From Candidatus Thermofonsia Clade 1 bacterium (lineage in GTDB: Bacteria > Chloroflexota > Anaerolineae > Aggregatilineales > UBA2796), in assembly GCA_002794705.1 (NCBI GenBank), contig PGTK01000009.1, forward strand, positions 1 through 64,000: a stretch of DNA of 64,000 nt, given 5' to 3'. This document shows positions 10,268-19,035 of this stretch, piece by piece. Position numbers and translations under genes: made by a program. The notes under the pieces are model-generated. The model worked only from the letters and a program-made list of their open reading frames with translations, did no database searches and was not told where the DNA came from. How positions within the stretch are numbered: position 1 is the stretch's first letter; each line of letters starts with the position of its first letter.

Positions 10268-10281
10268 GGGGATAGGGGGTC

Positions 10282-10310
10282 TTGCCTTGCCCGCCGACCT
10301 ATGCTATACT
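10282..10310 (+). promoter_or_regulatory. Sigma-70-type promoter of gyrA
   Basis: TTGCCT at 10282-10287, a 17-bp spacer and TATACT at 10305-10310 with a TGC extension form a near-ideal promoter. Its position rules out any gyrA start upstream of about 10317 and supports GTG 10396. Confidence 0.75.
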
Positions 10311-10311
10311 C

Positions 10312-10325
10312 AGAACAAACGTTCT
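10312..10325 (+). promoter_or_regulatory. LexA-type (GAAC-N4-GTTC) operator at the gyrA start site
   Basis: The perfect palindromic-armed site AGAACAAACGTTCT begins two bases after the -10 hexamer and covers the expected transcription start. It matches the Gram-positive SOS consensus core GAAC-N4-GTTC. A repressor bound here would block the promoter. No lexA gene is in the window. Confidence 0.55.
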
Positions 10326-10395
10326 TTTGACAGTTACAGCGTGGCTGCCTTATCATTCACTCCGTTTGTATTCACAAGCACGCGAGAAAAGCACT

Positions 10396-12888
10396 GTGAC
10401 AACACCTACAATCGGCTCGGTCAGACCCGTGAATATTGATGAGCAAATGCGCGAGGCGTACCTTGACTACGCCATGAGCGTGATCGTCGCCCGCGCCCTG
10501 CCCGATGCCCGCGACGGCTTGAAGCCCGTGCAGCGGCGCATTCTCTACGTGATGCACGAGATGGGCTTGCGCCCTGAGGCGCCCTACAAAAAAAGCGCAC
10601 GTATTGTGGGCGAGGTGCTGGGCAAGTTTCATCCGCACGGCGATCAAGCCATTTATGAGGCAATGGCGCGCCTTGCCCAAGATTTTTCCGTGCGCTACGA
10701 GCTGGTAGATGGACAGGGCAACTTCGGGAGCATTGACGGCGACTCGCCCGCTGCTATGCGCTATACGGAAGCGCGCTTGACGCCCATTGGCATGGAGCTG
10801 CTGACCGATATTGACCGCGAGACAGTTGACTTCGTAGATAACTTTGATGGGTCGCTGCAGGAGCCAGCTGTACTGCCCGCCGCGATCCCGAATTTGCTGA
10901 TCAACGGCTCTAGCGGCATTGCCGTCGGCATGAGCACGAACGTGCCACCGCACAATTTGGGCGAGGTCTGTGATGCGCTGGTCTACATGCTTGCCAATTG
11001 GGAGCGCCTTGACGAAATAGACGTGCATGACCTGATGCGCTTCATCAAAGGTCCGGATTTTCCCACAGGTGGGCTGCTCTATCGCGGCGGCGACGGCAAA
11101 AATGCCACTGAGTACGAAGATATGCTGGTGGCAGCCTATGCCACTGGGCGCGGCAAACTGACCCTGCGCGCCAAAGTCCATATTGAGAGCCTTGAGCGCG
11201 GCAAGACGCGCATTATCGTCAGCGAGATTCCCTATCAGATCAACAAGAACAGTCTGCTGGAGCGCATTGCCGATCTGGTGCGCGACGGCAAGATTGACGG
11301 CATCAGCGATCTGCGCGATGAGTCGGATCGGCAGGGCTTGCGCGTGGTGATCGAGTGCAAAAGCAACGCCGATCCCGCTGCTGTGCTGAAAGATTTGTTC
11401 AAATACACGCCGCTGCAAAGCACCTTCGGCGTGATCATGCTGGCACTGGTGGATGGTGAGCCGCGCACGCTCACGCTCAAGCAGGCGCTGCGAGTCTATC
11501 TCGATTATCGCTTTGAGGTGGTGCGTCGCCGCTCCCTGCACGATCTAGAGCGCGCTCGCGCCCGTGCGCACATCCTAGAGGGCTTGCTGATCGCCCTGCG
11601 CTTCCTCGACCGCGTCATCAGAGTCATCCGCGAGAGCGAAAATAGCGATGAAGCACGCGGCGCGCTGATGTACCAGTTTGGACTCTCAGAGGCGCAGGCG
11701 AGCGCCATTCTAGACCTGCAATTGCGCCGCCTTGCCGCCCTTGAGCAGGAGAAAATCCAGAGCGAATACCGCGAAAAGCAGGCGCAAATCGCCTACCTTG
11801 AGCAGCTCTTGGCGAATCCAAAGCTCATGCGCAAGGTTATCGCCGATGAGCTACGCGACATCAAAAAGCGCTATGCCGATCCGCGCCGCACCACGATCCT
11901 GAGCGGCGCCGCCGCTGATGTGCGCCCTGAAGACCTCCTCGCCCACTCAGAGAGCACGTGGGTCGCTTTGACGCACAGCGGCAAGATCAGCCGCACCTAC
12001 CAAGACGCGCCGCCTAAGATCACGGCACAAACCCAAGACCCGCCCCGTTTTCTCTTGCGCAGCAACACGGCGGATATTCTGTACCTGTTCACCGCCGATG
12101 GGCGCGCCGCCACGATCCCCGTCCAGAACTTGCCGCTGACTGATGAGCCGAGCGAAGGCGGCGACGTGATCTCCATGTGCGATCTGCGCGAGAGCGGGCA
12201 AGTGATCGGCGCGCTCAGCCTCTTGCCCAGCTTCAAAGAGGGCTACCTGTTCCTAGCGACCGAAAACGGCGATGTCAAGCGCGTGCGCATCGCCGATCTG
12301 CCCGCGCTCTCAGCGCGTGCCGTCTCGATCATCAATCTAGGCGAGGATCGGCTAGTCGCGGCGCATTTCTCGCGTGAGGAAGACGAGGCGATCCTAGTCA
12401 CAGCGGAGGCGCAAGCCATTCGCTTCAAACTCTCTGAGGTGCGTCCGATGGGCTTGGCGGCGGGCGGCGTGCGCGGCATTCGGCTGAATAAAAGCGACAA
12501 AGTGGTCAGCGCCCAGATCGTCCGCGCTGAAGGCGCGCTCTGGACAGTGACTGAGAACGGCGCCGCCAAAAGTTCGCCTATGGCGGAATATCCCGTGCAG
12601 GGACGCGGCGGCGCAGGCGGGCTGACCATGCGCCTGATGTCAGGCGACCGCATTGCGGCAGCAGTTATCGGCACGCCAATGGACTTGGTGATCGTGCTGA
12701 CAGCGCACGGGCGCTTCCGCGTGGTGAAATTCCGCGATGCGCCGCATGGCAGGCGCGACCTAAACGGCGATCTGATCGGCATTCGCCTCAGCCGCGGCGA
12801 TAGGGTCTGTGCCCTGATGCAGATCGTGGCGCGCCCAGAGCCGTTGCCGATAGAAAGTCCGAATGGGGCAAGCGATCCGACGGTCTAG
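10396..12888 (+). CDS. gyrA: DNA gyrase subunit A
   Basis: The 830-residue product is the DNA-cleaving subunit of type IIA topoisomerase. The start is GTG 10396 ([17 protein letters not shown]...), because the promoter lies just upstream. Hallmarks are [28 protein letters not shown] and the active-site Tyr123 in [10 protein letters not shown]. The C-terminal half is a beta-pinwheel with a degenerate GyrA box (QGRGGAGG, against the usual QRRGGKG), which argues for GyrA rather than ParC but not conclusively. The quinolone-contact positions read GDQAIYE: Gln84 and Glu88 replace the usual Ser/Thr and Asp. The stop overlaps the convergent rsmG stop by 3 bases. Partner gyrB is outside the window. 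Confidence 0.92.
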   Translation: MTTPTIGSVRPVNIDEQMREAYLDYAMSVIVARALPDARDGLKPVQRRILYVMHEMGLRPEAPYKKSARIVGEVLGKFHPHGDQAIYEAMARLAQDFSVRYELVDGQGNFGSIDGDSPAAMRYTEARLTPIGMELLTDIDRETVDFVDNFDGSLQEPAVLPAAIPNLLINGSSGIAVGMSTNVPPHNLGEVCDALVYMLANWERLDEIDVHDLMRFIKGPDFPTGGLLYRGGDGKNATEYEDMLVAAYATGRGKLTLRAKVHIESLERGKTRIIVSEIPYQINKNSLLERIADLVRDGKIDGISDLRDESDRQGLRVVIECKSNADPAAVLKDLFKYTPLQSTFGVIMLALVDGEPRTLTLKQALRVYLDYRFEVVRRRSLHDLERARARAHILEGLLIALRFLDRVIRVIRESENSDEARGALMYQFGLSEAQASAILDLQLRRLAALEQEKIQSEYREKQAQIAYLEQLLANPKLMRKVIADELRDIKKRYADPRRTTILSGAAADVRPEDLLAHSESTWVALTHSGKISRTYQDAPPKITAQTQDPPRFLLRSNTADILYLFTADGRAATIPVQNLPLTDEPSEGGDVISMCDLRESGQVIGALSLLPSFKEGYLFLATENGDVKRVRIADLPALSARAVSIINLGEDRLVAAHFSREEDEAILVTAEAQAIRFKLSEVRPMGLAAGGVRGIRLNKSDKVVSAQIVRAEGALWTVTENGAAKSSPMAEYPVQGRGGAGGLTMRLMSGDRIAAAVIGTPMDLVIVLTAHGRFRVVKFRDAPHGRRDLNGDLIGIRLSRGDRVCALMQIVARPEPLPIESPNGASDPTV

Positions 12889-13601
12889 AGCGGCTTTTTG
12901 GCGGGCAAGCCGGGCTTGCGGGGATAAGCGTGCGGTGTAGGCGCGATTTTCTCAATGATCACAAGGTAGTGCAGCTCAGCGACCTCAGGCAACGTCACTG
13001 GCACAATCCGTGAGACGCGCCCGCCTAGGATTCGTAGCGCGTTCGCTGCCTCGCCTGCCTCGCGCTCGGCGCTCTCGCCTTTCATCGCCACGCACAATCC
13101 GCCCACTCGCGCCAAAGGCAACAGGTATTCAGCTAGAATCGGCATGTGCGCCACAGCGCGCGCCACTACAAAGTCGTAGCACTCGCGCTGATCGGGCATG
13201 TGTCCTGCCTCTTCAGCGCGTGCGTTCAAGAATTGCACGTCGGAGAGCCGCAAAACGCCTGCCAAGTGCTGCAAAAAGGCTATCTTTTTGCTCGTAGCCT
13301 CCAGCAAGGTCAGGCGGAGGTCAGGGCGGACGATCTTGAGCGGTACGCCGGGAAAGCCGCCGCCCGTGCCAACATCAATCAGTCTGGCGCCCTGCGGGAT
13401 ATCCAACGCGCTCAAAAGCGAGAGCGAATCGAGGAAATGGCGTATCTCGATCGCCTCAACGCCCGTGATCGCGGTCAAGTTAGCCCGCGATTTGTTCCAC
13501 GCCTCTAGCTCAGCAGCATATTGGACAAATTGCGCCTGTTGTGTTTCAGAGAGCCTCAAATTGAACAGGCGCTGGGCATAGGCAGCCAATCGCTCAGACA
13601 T
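12885..13601 (-). CDS. rsmG: 16S rRNA (guanine-N7) methyltransferase RsmG
   Basis: The 238-residue class I methyltransferase methylates G527 of 16S rRNA. N-terminal family features are seen ([28 protein letters not shown]), followed by the SAM-binding loop [17 protein letters not shown] and [19 protein letters not shown]. Length is normal for RsmG. It is the second gene of a minus-strand pair, two bases after the TPR gene stop, so probably co-transcribed with it. A basic Lys/Pro tail follows the catalytic domain. Confidence 0.93.
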   Translation of the reverse strand: MSERLAAYAQRLFNLRLSETQQAQFVQYAAELEAWNKSRANLTAITGVEAIEIRHFLDSLSLLSALDIPQGARLIDVGTGGGFPGVPLKIVRPDLRLTLLEATSKKIAFLQHLAGVLRLSDVQFLNARAEEAGHMPDQRECYDFVVARAVAHMPILAEYLLPLARVGGLCVAMKGESAEREAGEAANALRILGGRVSRIVPVTLPEVAELHYLVIIEKIAPTPHAYPRKPGLPAKKPL

Positions 13602-13603
13602 GG

Positions 13604-14914
13604 CTACAGACGGCTCTGGGCGGCGGCATTCAGCACCTTAGCGACCAGTGGCGCGCTATAGAAGGTCTGGCGCAACTGCATATCGCCAATGCTCTTAGCG
13701 ATTTGCTCAAGGATATCAGCTGCGATGCTGTAGTGCATAGCGGCGGTCTCTGGCTGCGTGTGCGTGTAAGCCTCAGCGAGGGCAGCGTGGGTGCGCCAAA
13801 TCAGCGCCCGATCCGACGTCGCCTGCGATTCAACGAATGCCTCATGGAAATACTCTTGCGCCTTAGCATGATCGCCTGCAGCGAGCGCACAATAGCCCAA
13901 CACTAGCTCAGCGCGGAGCAAATGGCGCTTGGCGTCGCGCTCTTGCGCCAAAGTGAGCAGTTCAAGGGCAACCGTCTCAGCCTGAGCGAAGTCTTCGAGT
14001 TGCCAATGGGCTTCGGCAAGGCTGGCAAGTGCCTGCAACAGATTATCCATCTCGCCTTTCTCTCTAGCCAGCTGGACGGCGCGCTGCAAATATGCCAAGC
14101 CCTCTTCTGTGCGCCCTGTCGCCACGAGATCAACGCCCAAATTGCGCGCAATATCGCTTGTGACGTTACCCTCAAGCAGGTCGCTGGCGCGCTGGTGATA
14201 GAAAAGTGCCGTGCGCATTGCATACAGGCTCTGATAGGCTTCTCCAGTGTTGCTGCAAATGACGCTCAAGCCGAAGCGCTCATCGAGCGTCTCATAGAGC
14301 TGGATGGCGCGTAGCCAGTGTACAATCGCTTGATAGTAATCACCCAAGTAAGTGTAGCTGATGCCAAGCGTGTTGAGCGTACGCGCACGTCCCTCGAGAT
14401 TGTCAATGCGCTCAAAAAGGGCTAGAGCCTGTTGGGCTGTTGAGATAGCCCGTTCCACCTCGCCTGAGAGCCACAGCACGTCAGCGCGGAAGCGCAGCAC
14501 AGTCGCCAGACCTGCAGCGTAGCCGCAGCTTTGGGCAAGGCTGGCGCCTTCATCCAGCGCACGCAGCGCTTGCTCATAATCGCCCTGCCGATAGCACATG
14601 CGCGCCCAGAGCGCCAACCCCTCTACTTTGCCTTCGGGACGTTTGGTGGCAGCAGCCCACGTTTCAAGGGTCTGCCGCATCTGGGCGAAGTCAGTCCGCC
14701 GATCATGGCATTCCACCATGCGCTTGTATGCCTGATCTAGGAGCACCGCCCAGCGCGGTTCACGCTCAAGATTGGTCTGGATGATTTGCAGCGCATCTTG
14801 GGCGTGTTTCAGTGCTTCAAGATACTGTGTGGCGCGGTAGGCTGCCTGAGCGCGCCCAAGCAAAACTTCTGCACGCCCGTAATCATCCGTCGGTTGCGAA
14901 GTTTTTCGGAGCAT
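13604..14914 (-). CDS. TPR-repeat protein
   Basis: A 436-residue, almost wholly alpha-helical protein of consecutive TPR units, for example RMCYRQGDYEQALRALDEGA, TLNTLGISYTYLGDYYQAIV and LASLAEAHWQLEDFAQAETV. No enzymatic motif, signal peptide or membrane segment is visible. TPR arrays bind partner proteins or peptides. The nearest relatives are likely to be the TPR sensor parts of STAND regulators, but there is no NTPase or DNA-binding domain here. It is the first gene of an operon with rsmG. Function unknown. Confidence 0.8.
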   Translation of the reverse strand: MLRKTSQPTDDYGRAEVLLGRAQAAYRATQYLEALKHAQDALQIIQTNLEREPRWAVLLDQAYKRMVECHDRRTDFAQMRQTLETWAAATKRPEGKVEGLALWARMCYRQGDYEQALRALDEGASLAQSCGYAAGLATVLRFRADVLWLSGEVERAISTAQQALALFERIDNLEGRARTLNTLGISYTYLGDYYQAIVHWLRAIQLYETLDERFGLSVICSNTGEAYQSLYAMRTALFYHQRASDLLEGNVTSDIARNLGVDLVATGRTEEGLAYLQRAVQLAREKGEMDNLLQALASLAEAHWQLEDFAQAETVALELLTLAQERDAKRHLLRAELVLGYCALAAGDHAKAQEYFHEAFVESQATSDRALIWRTHAALAEAYTHTQPETAAMHYSIAADILEQIAKSIGDMQLRQTFYSAPLVAKVLNAAAQSRL

Positions 14915-15060
14915 AGCGAGCTCACCTCAACTGATGTGATGGGCGAATCATGACCAAAAAAACTTCGCACTGCAAGCATTTGTTGAGCAAAATGGCTTAG
15001 CAAATTTGACAAATGCGTCCTATATGTGCGCGATCAAGGTGTAAGCTGCTCTCGGAGACC

Positions 15061-15570
15061 TCAGGCTTTGTGGTAACTCTGAGCCGCGCTACGATGCACA
15101 AAAGCAAGTTGTGAAGCAGGGATAATGCCCTGCCGCGCCTGAAAGAGCGCATAGATACGCGCATTGCTCACGGGCAGAAACTGCGCTGTGGAGGCATCCA
15201 CAAAGTCTTGGATGCGCATATCAGGCGACATGTGCCAGCGCCCCATGATGGCGTACTGCTCTGTGTAGAGCATCAGTGGCTCGCTGCGCGACGAAAGCAC
15301 GATCCCCGAAGGCGGCGCGCTCTCCAGCGCAAGAACTTGAATGGCGCGCTTTAAGACCAATATTTCAGGCTGCACCATCTGTGCTGCCGGATTAGTGGTA
15401 TGAACGCCTAACACAACGGCGTTAGTGATGGTCAGCGTGGGCTTTTGATCGTCGTTCAGGAAGGTCAGGAACGTGCCGAGAATGGGCAGTGTGCCGCGTA
15501 TTTGAAAAGCGGAAGTCAAAATGGCGACGTTCACATTCACTTGCTCAGGTCCGCGCACAGAGGCGGTCAT
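15061..15570 (-). CDS. Uncharacterised 169-residue protein
   Basis: No family is recognised. The sequence is soluble and beta-rich (MTASVRGPEQVNVNVAILTS..., TLPILGTFLTFLNDDQ), without cysteines, signal peptide or membrane spans. The middle part (RWHMSPDMRIQDFVDA) and the Ala/Gln-rich end look conserved-type rather than random. A ribosome site (AGGAGAG) lies before the ATG at 15570. Its promoter carries the same 35-bp element found before aspartate kinase, so the two may share a regulator. 146 bases separate it from the TPR gene, which lies downstream on the same strand. Confidence 0.65.
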   Translation of the reverse strand: MTASVRGPEQVNVNVAILTSAFQIRGTLPILGTFLTFLNDDQKPTLTITNAVVLGVHTTNPAAQMVQPEILVLKRAIQVLALESAPPSGIVLSSRSEPLMLYTEQYAIMGRWHMSPDMRIQDFVDASTAQFLPVSNARIYALFQARQGIIPASQLAFVHRSAAQSYHKA

Positions 15571-15606
15571 AGCAGTCTCTCCTAAAGCGTCTGCGCTACA
15601 TAGACC

Positions 15607-15641
15607 TGATTGGATATCAAATTTAGCCTCTCGTCAAGTCA
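15607..15641 (-). promoter_or_regulatory. Shared promoter element, copy A
   Basis: Read on the minus strand: TGACTTGAC, 10 variable bases, ATTTGATATC, one base, AATCA. It contains a -35-like TTGACG and, 17 bp on, TCCAAT; the start codon at 15570 is 37 bases from the element. Copy B is at 63145-63179 before aspartate kinase with identical spacing. Confidence 0.55.
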
Positions 15642-15780
15642 CTGATCCTGACTCCTCAAAGGCTCAGCGTAATTTACCTATGCGCTGTGCGGCTGAACCA
15701 GACATCGCTTGATCAGACGGGCGCGATCGCTGAGCGCCTCAATTCCAGCAGCGCGCTGGCGCCCTCCCTTTGCGGGAGTG

Positions 15781-15789
15781 TGATATAAT
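15781..15789 (+). promoter_or_regulatory. Extended -10 promoter of the polysaccharide operon
   Basis: TGA plus a perfect TATAAT (15784-15789) lies 24 bases before the ATG at 15814, with ribosome site GAGAGGGAG between. No clear -35. Confidence 0.55.
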
Positions 15790-15813
15790 CGCGCCGATTC
15801 TGAGAGGGAGACG

Positions 15814-16467
15814 ATGCAACTTTCTGATTATGTCCGTATTTTGGCGCGGCGCGGCTGGCTGATCGTCTTGGCAGTGGCGCTCACGGCGGGCAGTGCCTTC
15901 CTGTTCAGCCGCCTACAGACCCCAGTCTACCGCGCTACGCAAAAAATCCTGATTCAGCCCGCCCGTAACGACTTCGGCTTGGCGCAGACCCTCAAGCAGC
16001 TGATGAGCAGCTGGGCAACGCGCCTTGATGCCGACGAACGGGCTAACGACGTGATTCGTGCGCTTAACTTGGATATGACGCCCGCCCAGCTGCGGAGCAT
16101 GGTCACGATCTCCACCAATCTAGACACGCTGCTCATCAACATTGACGTAGATATGCCCGATATCGAGACGGCGGGCAGAGTAGCGCGCACTTACGGTGAA
16201 CAGTTTGTGCAGTGGCGCAATCAGTCGAATGCGCCGCTGCGCCTTGAGGATCGCATCAACGCGGAGCTGATCGATCAGCCCGTGATCGGCTTGTTCCGTC
16301 CGAATACAGCCTTCAATGTAGCCGCCGGCGCCTTGCTGGGCATCTTGATCGGCGGAAGTGCCGTCTTTGTGCTGGAATATCTGAGCGCTAACATCTTGCG
16401 CCGTCGTGAGGATGTAGAGCGGGCGCTGAATCTGCCTGTCTTGGGCGCTTTGCCCACTGCTGACTGA
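15814..16467 (+). CDS. Wzz/CpsC-type polysaccharide chain-length (copolymerase) protein
   Basis: The 217-residue protein has two membrane segments (about residues 15-32 and 167-190) flanking an extracytoplasmic loop, the layout of Wzz/CpsC proteins. It starts MQLSDYVRILARRGWLIV, a typical Wzz N-terminus, and ends with a cytoplasmic tail (LRRREDVERALNLPVLGALPTAD) of the kind that meets the partner BY-kinase. The CpsD-like kinase begins 15 bases later. In such pairs the membrane protein activates the kinase and sets polymer length. The loop is short compared with proteobacterial Wzz. Confidence 0.83.
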   Translation: MQLSDYVRILARRGWLIVLAVALTAGSAFLFSRLQTPVYRATQKILIQPARNDFGLAQTLKQLMSSWATRLDADERANDVIRALNLDMTPAQLRSMVTISTNLDTLLINIDVDMPDIETAGRVARTYGEQFVQWRNQSNAPLRLEDRINAELIDQPVIGLFRPNTAFNVAAGALLGILIGGSAVFVLEYLSANILRRREDVERALNLPVLGALPTAD

Positions 16468-16481
16468 CCTGTGGAGTACCC

Positions 16482-17141
16482 ATGACCGATCTGATCACTC
16501 TGAAAGACCCGCGTGCGCCCGCTGCGGAGGCGTTCCGCGTTTTGCGCACCAACATTCAATTCAGCGCGCTCGATCAGCCGATTCACACTTTGCTGATCAC
16601 CTCCGCCTCAGCCGATGAAGGCAAGGGCGTGGCGGCGGCGAATTTGGCGGTCACAATGGCGCAGGGCGGCAGCCGCGTCATCCTTGTGGATGCTGATCTA
16701 CGCCGTCCCTCGCAGAGCGCGCTCTGGAAGCTGTCCGATGATCGCGGCTTGACTACGGCGATCCTTGAAAACCTCCAAGCGGACGCTCTCCCGCTTCAAA
16801 GTACAGTTGTAGAGGGGCTGCGCGTGCTGACTGCAGGCGCGCCTGTGCCGAATCCCGCTGATCTGCTGGGCAGCAAGCGCATGGATAGCCTGATCGCAGC
16901 GCTGAAGGCACAGGCGGATTACGTCCTGTTTGATGCGCCGCCTGTGCTTGCCGCCGCCGATGCGCCGCTCCTTGCCACCAAGCTGGATGCTGTGCTGCTG
17001 GTTGTGGAGGCAGGTAACACGCGCCGCGATCACGCGCAGCGCGCTAAAGAGGCGCTTGTGCGCGTCAACGCACGGATCATTGGCGTGGCGCTGACCAACG
17101 CGCCCCGCGATTCTTCGCTCAGCACTTACGGAAAGGTATAA
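16482..17141 (+). CDS. CpsD/CapB-type BY-kinase-like ATPase with altered Walker A
   Basis: The 219-residue ParA/MinD-like ATPase resembles the cytoplasmic tyrosine kinases of capsule export. Walker A' VILVDADLRRP (about 67-77) and Walker B-like VLFDAPPVL are intact. The Walker A reads ADEGKGVAAANLA: the Ser/Thr that follows the P-loop Lys48 and binds Mg is Gly49. The C-terminus (STYGKV) has only one Tyr, not the usual Tyr cluster. It sits between the Wzz-like gene and the nucleotidyltransferase, five bases from the latter. Kinase activity may be reduced or lost; a regulatory role with the Wzz partner is possible. Confidence 0.82.
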   Translation: MTDLITLKDPRAPAAEAFRVLRTNIQFSALDQPIHTLLITSASADEGKGVAAANLAVTMAQGGSRVILVDADLRRPSQSALWKLSDDRGLTTAILENLQADALPLQSTVVEGLRVLTAGAPVPNPADLLGSKRMDSLIAALKAQADYVLFDAPPVLAAADAPLLATKLDAVLLVVEAGNTRRDHAQRAKEALVRVNARIIGVALTNAPRDSSLSTYGKV

Positions 17142-17145
17142 AGTT

Positions 17146-18234
17146 ATGAAGGGCTTGATCTTGAGTGGCGGCAAAGGCACACGCTTGTATCCGCTGACCT
17201 ATACACGCGCCAAGCAGATGATGCCGCTTGCCAATAAACCCGTCTTGTTTCGCGTGATCGAGACCATTCGTGCCGCAGGGATCACAGACATCGGCATTGT
17301 TGTGGGCGATACCGCGCCTGAGATTCGGGAGGCAGTTGGTGATGGCTCGCGCTTTGGCGTGCAGGTCACTTACATCCCGCAGGATGCACCTCGCGGCTTG
17401 GCGCACGCTGTCCACATCGCCCGCGATTTCATAGGTGATGAGCGCTTTGTGATGTTTCTAGGCGATAACGTGATTCAAGGCGGGATCAGCCCGCTGATCG
17501 CCGATTTTGCCAATCATCCTGATTGGAACAGTCAAATTGTGCTGACGGCGGTTGATCAGCCTGAGCATTACGGCATTGCCAAGCTGGGCGCTGATGGGCG
17601 CGTGGAGCAGCTGATCGAAAAGCCGGGGCGCAACCCGCTGTATAAGGTTGCGCCCAGCAATTTGGCGCTGGTCGGCATTTATATGTTCGATTCGCGTATC
17701 TTCGAGGCGGTTCAACACATTCAGCCGTCTTTTCGCGGCGAGCTGGAGATCACCGACGCGATCCAATGGCTGATCGATCACGGCTATAACGTCTATCCGC
17801 ATGTGCATCGCGGCTGGTGGATTGATACCGGCAAACCGATTGACATGCTGCGCGCCAACAGCCTCGTTTTGGAGGAATTGACGCCGTACATCGCAGGCGA
17901 GGTAGACGGGAACTCGCAGGTGGATCAGCGCGTGACGGTTGAGCGCGGCGCCCAGATCATCAACAGCATCGTGCGCGGCCCGAGCATCATCGGCGAAGAG
18001 GCGCGCATTGTCAACAGCTACGTCGGACCGTTCACTAGCATTTACCATCACACTGTGATAGAAAACTGTGAGATCGAGTACAGCATCGTGCTAGAACATA
18101 CCGTCATCCGCGATATTGAGGCGCGCATTCAGGATAGCTTGATCGGGCGTAATGTCACGCTCAATCGGGCGGCAGCGCGTCCGCGAGTCTTGTCGCTCAC
18201 ACTGGGCGATCACAGCAAGATCGGCTTGCTCTAG
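17146..18234 (+). CDS. Glucose-1-phosphate thymidylyltransferase, long form (RmlA/StrD-like)
   Basis: The 362-residue sugar-nucleotide transferase starts MKGLILSGGKGTRLYPLTYT, the nucleotide-binding signature. It includes the sugar-phosphate region (FLGDNVIQGG, EKPGRNPL, GWWIDTGKPIDML). The last 100 residues form a left-handed beta-helix (hexapeptide repeats), as in the long RmlA forms of antibiotic and archaeal pathways rather than short RmlA. It makes an NDP-sugar, probably dTDP-glucose, for surface glycan. Last gene of the wzz-cpsD-rmlA operon. Confidence 0.88.
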   Translation: MKGLILSGGKGTRLYPLTYTRAKQMMPLANKPVLFRVIETIRAAGITDIGIVVGDTAPEIREAVGDGSRFGVQVTYIPQDAPRGLAHAVHIARDFIGDERFVMFLGDNVIQGGISPLIADFANHPDWNSQIVLTAVDQPEHYGIAKLGADGRVEQLIEKPGRNPLYKVAPSNLALVGIYMFDSRIFEAVQHIQPSFRGELEITDAIQWLIDHGYNVYPHVHRGWWIDTGKPIDMLRANSLVLEELTPYIAGEVDGNSQVDQRVTVERGAQIINSIVRGPSIIGEEARIVNSYVGPFTSIYHHTVIENCEIEYSIVLEHTVIRDIEARIQDSLIGRNVTLNRAAARPRVLSLTLGDHSKIGLL

Positions 18235-18254
18235 CCTCCGCTAGGTTCTACTGC

Positions 18255-18285
18255 ACTGGACAGCCTTGCGCTGTCCAGTTTTGTT
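18255..18285 (+). terminator. Rho-independent terminator of the polysaccharide operon
   Basis: ACTGGACAGC and GCTGTCCAGT form a perfect 10-bp stem with a 5-base loop, followed by a T-rich tract (TTTGTTT). Confidence 0.85.
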
Positions 18286-18432
18286 TCTATAGGAAATTCT
18301 TTTCAGAATCTATGCCTTTATTTACGCAATTCTATTACAAGTGCGCTATTGTTCTAAGCGTATGAACTTATGGCACGCATGATATCGGGCGCGCCTAAAC
18401 GCTACCCTGAAACTGGAGAGAGATCGCCGCCC

Positions 18433-18966
18433 ATGAGCGAAATGACTGATCAAAACGCAGCCCAGACGCCACCCGCGGCTGAAGCACAAGCAGTCAGCGC
18501 TGAGATGCAGTCCCTTGAGGCGCAGCTGGAAGAGGCGCGCCGCAAAGCCGATGAATACCTCAGCGGCTGGAAGCGTGCGCTGGCTGAATTCGATAACTAT
18601 CGCAAGCGCGCCGAAAAAGAGCGCGAGGAAATTTTCCAAAATGCCACCATTGAGACGCTACGACGCTTGCTGCCCGTCATAGATGACTTCGAGCGTGCGC
18701 TCGGCAGCATTTCGGCTGAAAAGGCTGAGGATGAAACGTTCAAAGGCTTTGTGCTGATCCATCGCAAGTTGATCAGCCTGCTAGAAAGCGCCAACCTGAC
18801 TCAGATCGATCCAATCGGGCAGGCGTTCGATCCAACGCGCCACGAGGCGATCGGACAGGAGCCGAGCAGCGAAGTGGCAAGCGGGCATGTCTGCGCAGTG
18901 CTGCAGAAGGGCTATTTGTACGGCGAGCGCGTGATTCGTCCTGCGCTGGTGCGCGTAGCGGAGTAA
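18433..18966 (+). CDS. grpE: Nucleotide exchange factor GrpE
   Basis: The 177-residue product is the DnaK exchange factor. A long N-terminal coiled coil (LEAQLEEARRKADEYLSGWKRALAEFDNYRKR) leads to the beta domain signature near the end (FDPTRHEAIGQEPSSE...VLQKGYLYGERVIRPALVRV). ATG 18433 is preferred over an in-frame ATG 63 bases upstream, because GGAGAG precedes it and the homology begins there. Upstream of dnaK in the normal order. No CIRCE inverted repeat was found before it, although hrcA is nearby. Confidence 0.93.
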   Translation: MSEMTDQNAAQTPPAAEAQAVSAEMQSLEAQLEEARRKADEYLSGWKRALAEFDNYRKRAEKEREEIFQNATIETLRRLLPVIDDFERALGSISAEKAEDETFKGFVLIHRKLISLLESANLTQIDPIGQAFDPTRHEAIGQEPSSEVASGHVCAVLQKGYLYGERVIRPALVRVAE

Positions 18967-19035
18967 GGCGAGGCGATCCTCGCCAAACGGTATCTGACAC
19001 ACACATTTCATATAGGTGAGGAGACATACGGACAT

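Noticed and set aside
10238..10280. C/G-rich hairpin as part of a CRISPR or mobile element
   Set aside because: Single copy in the window, no spacer structure or target-site duplication.
10372..11541. 389-codon open frame on the minus strand inside gyrA
   Set aside because: Fully antisense to a clear gyrA; composition mirrors the sense codons and no family features are seen.
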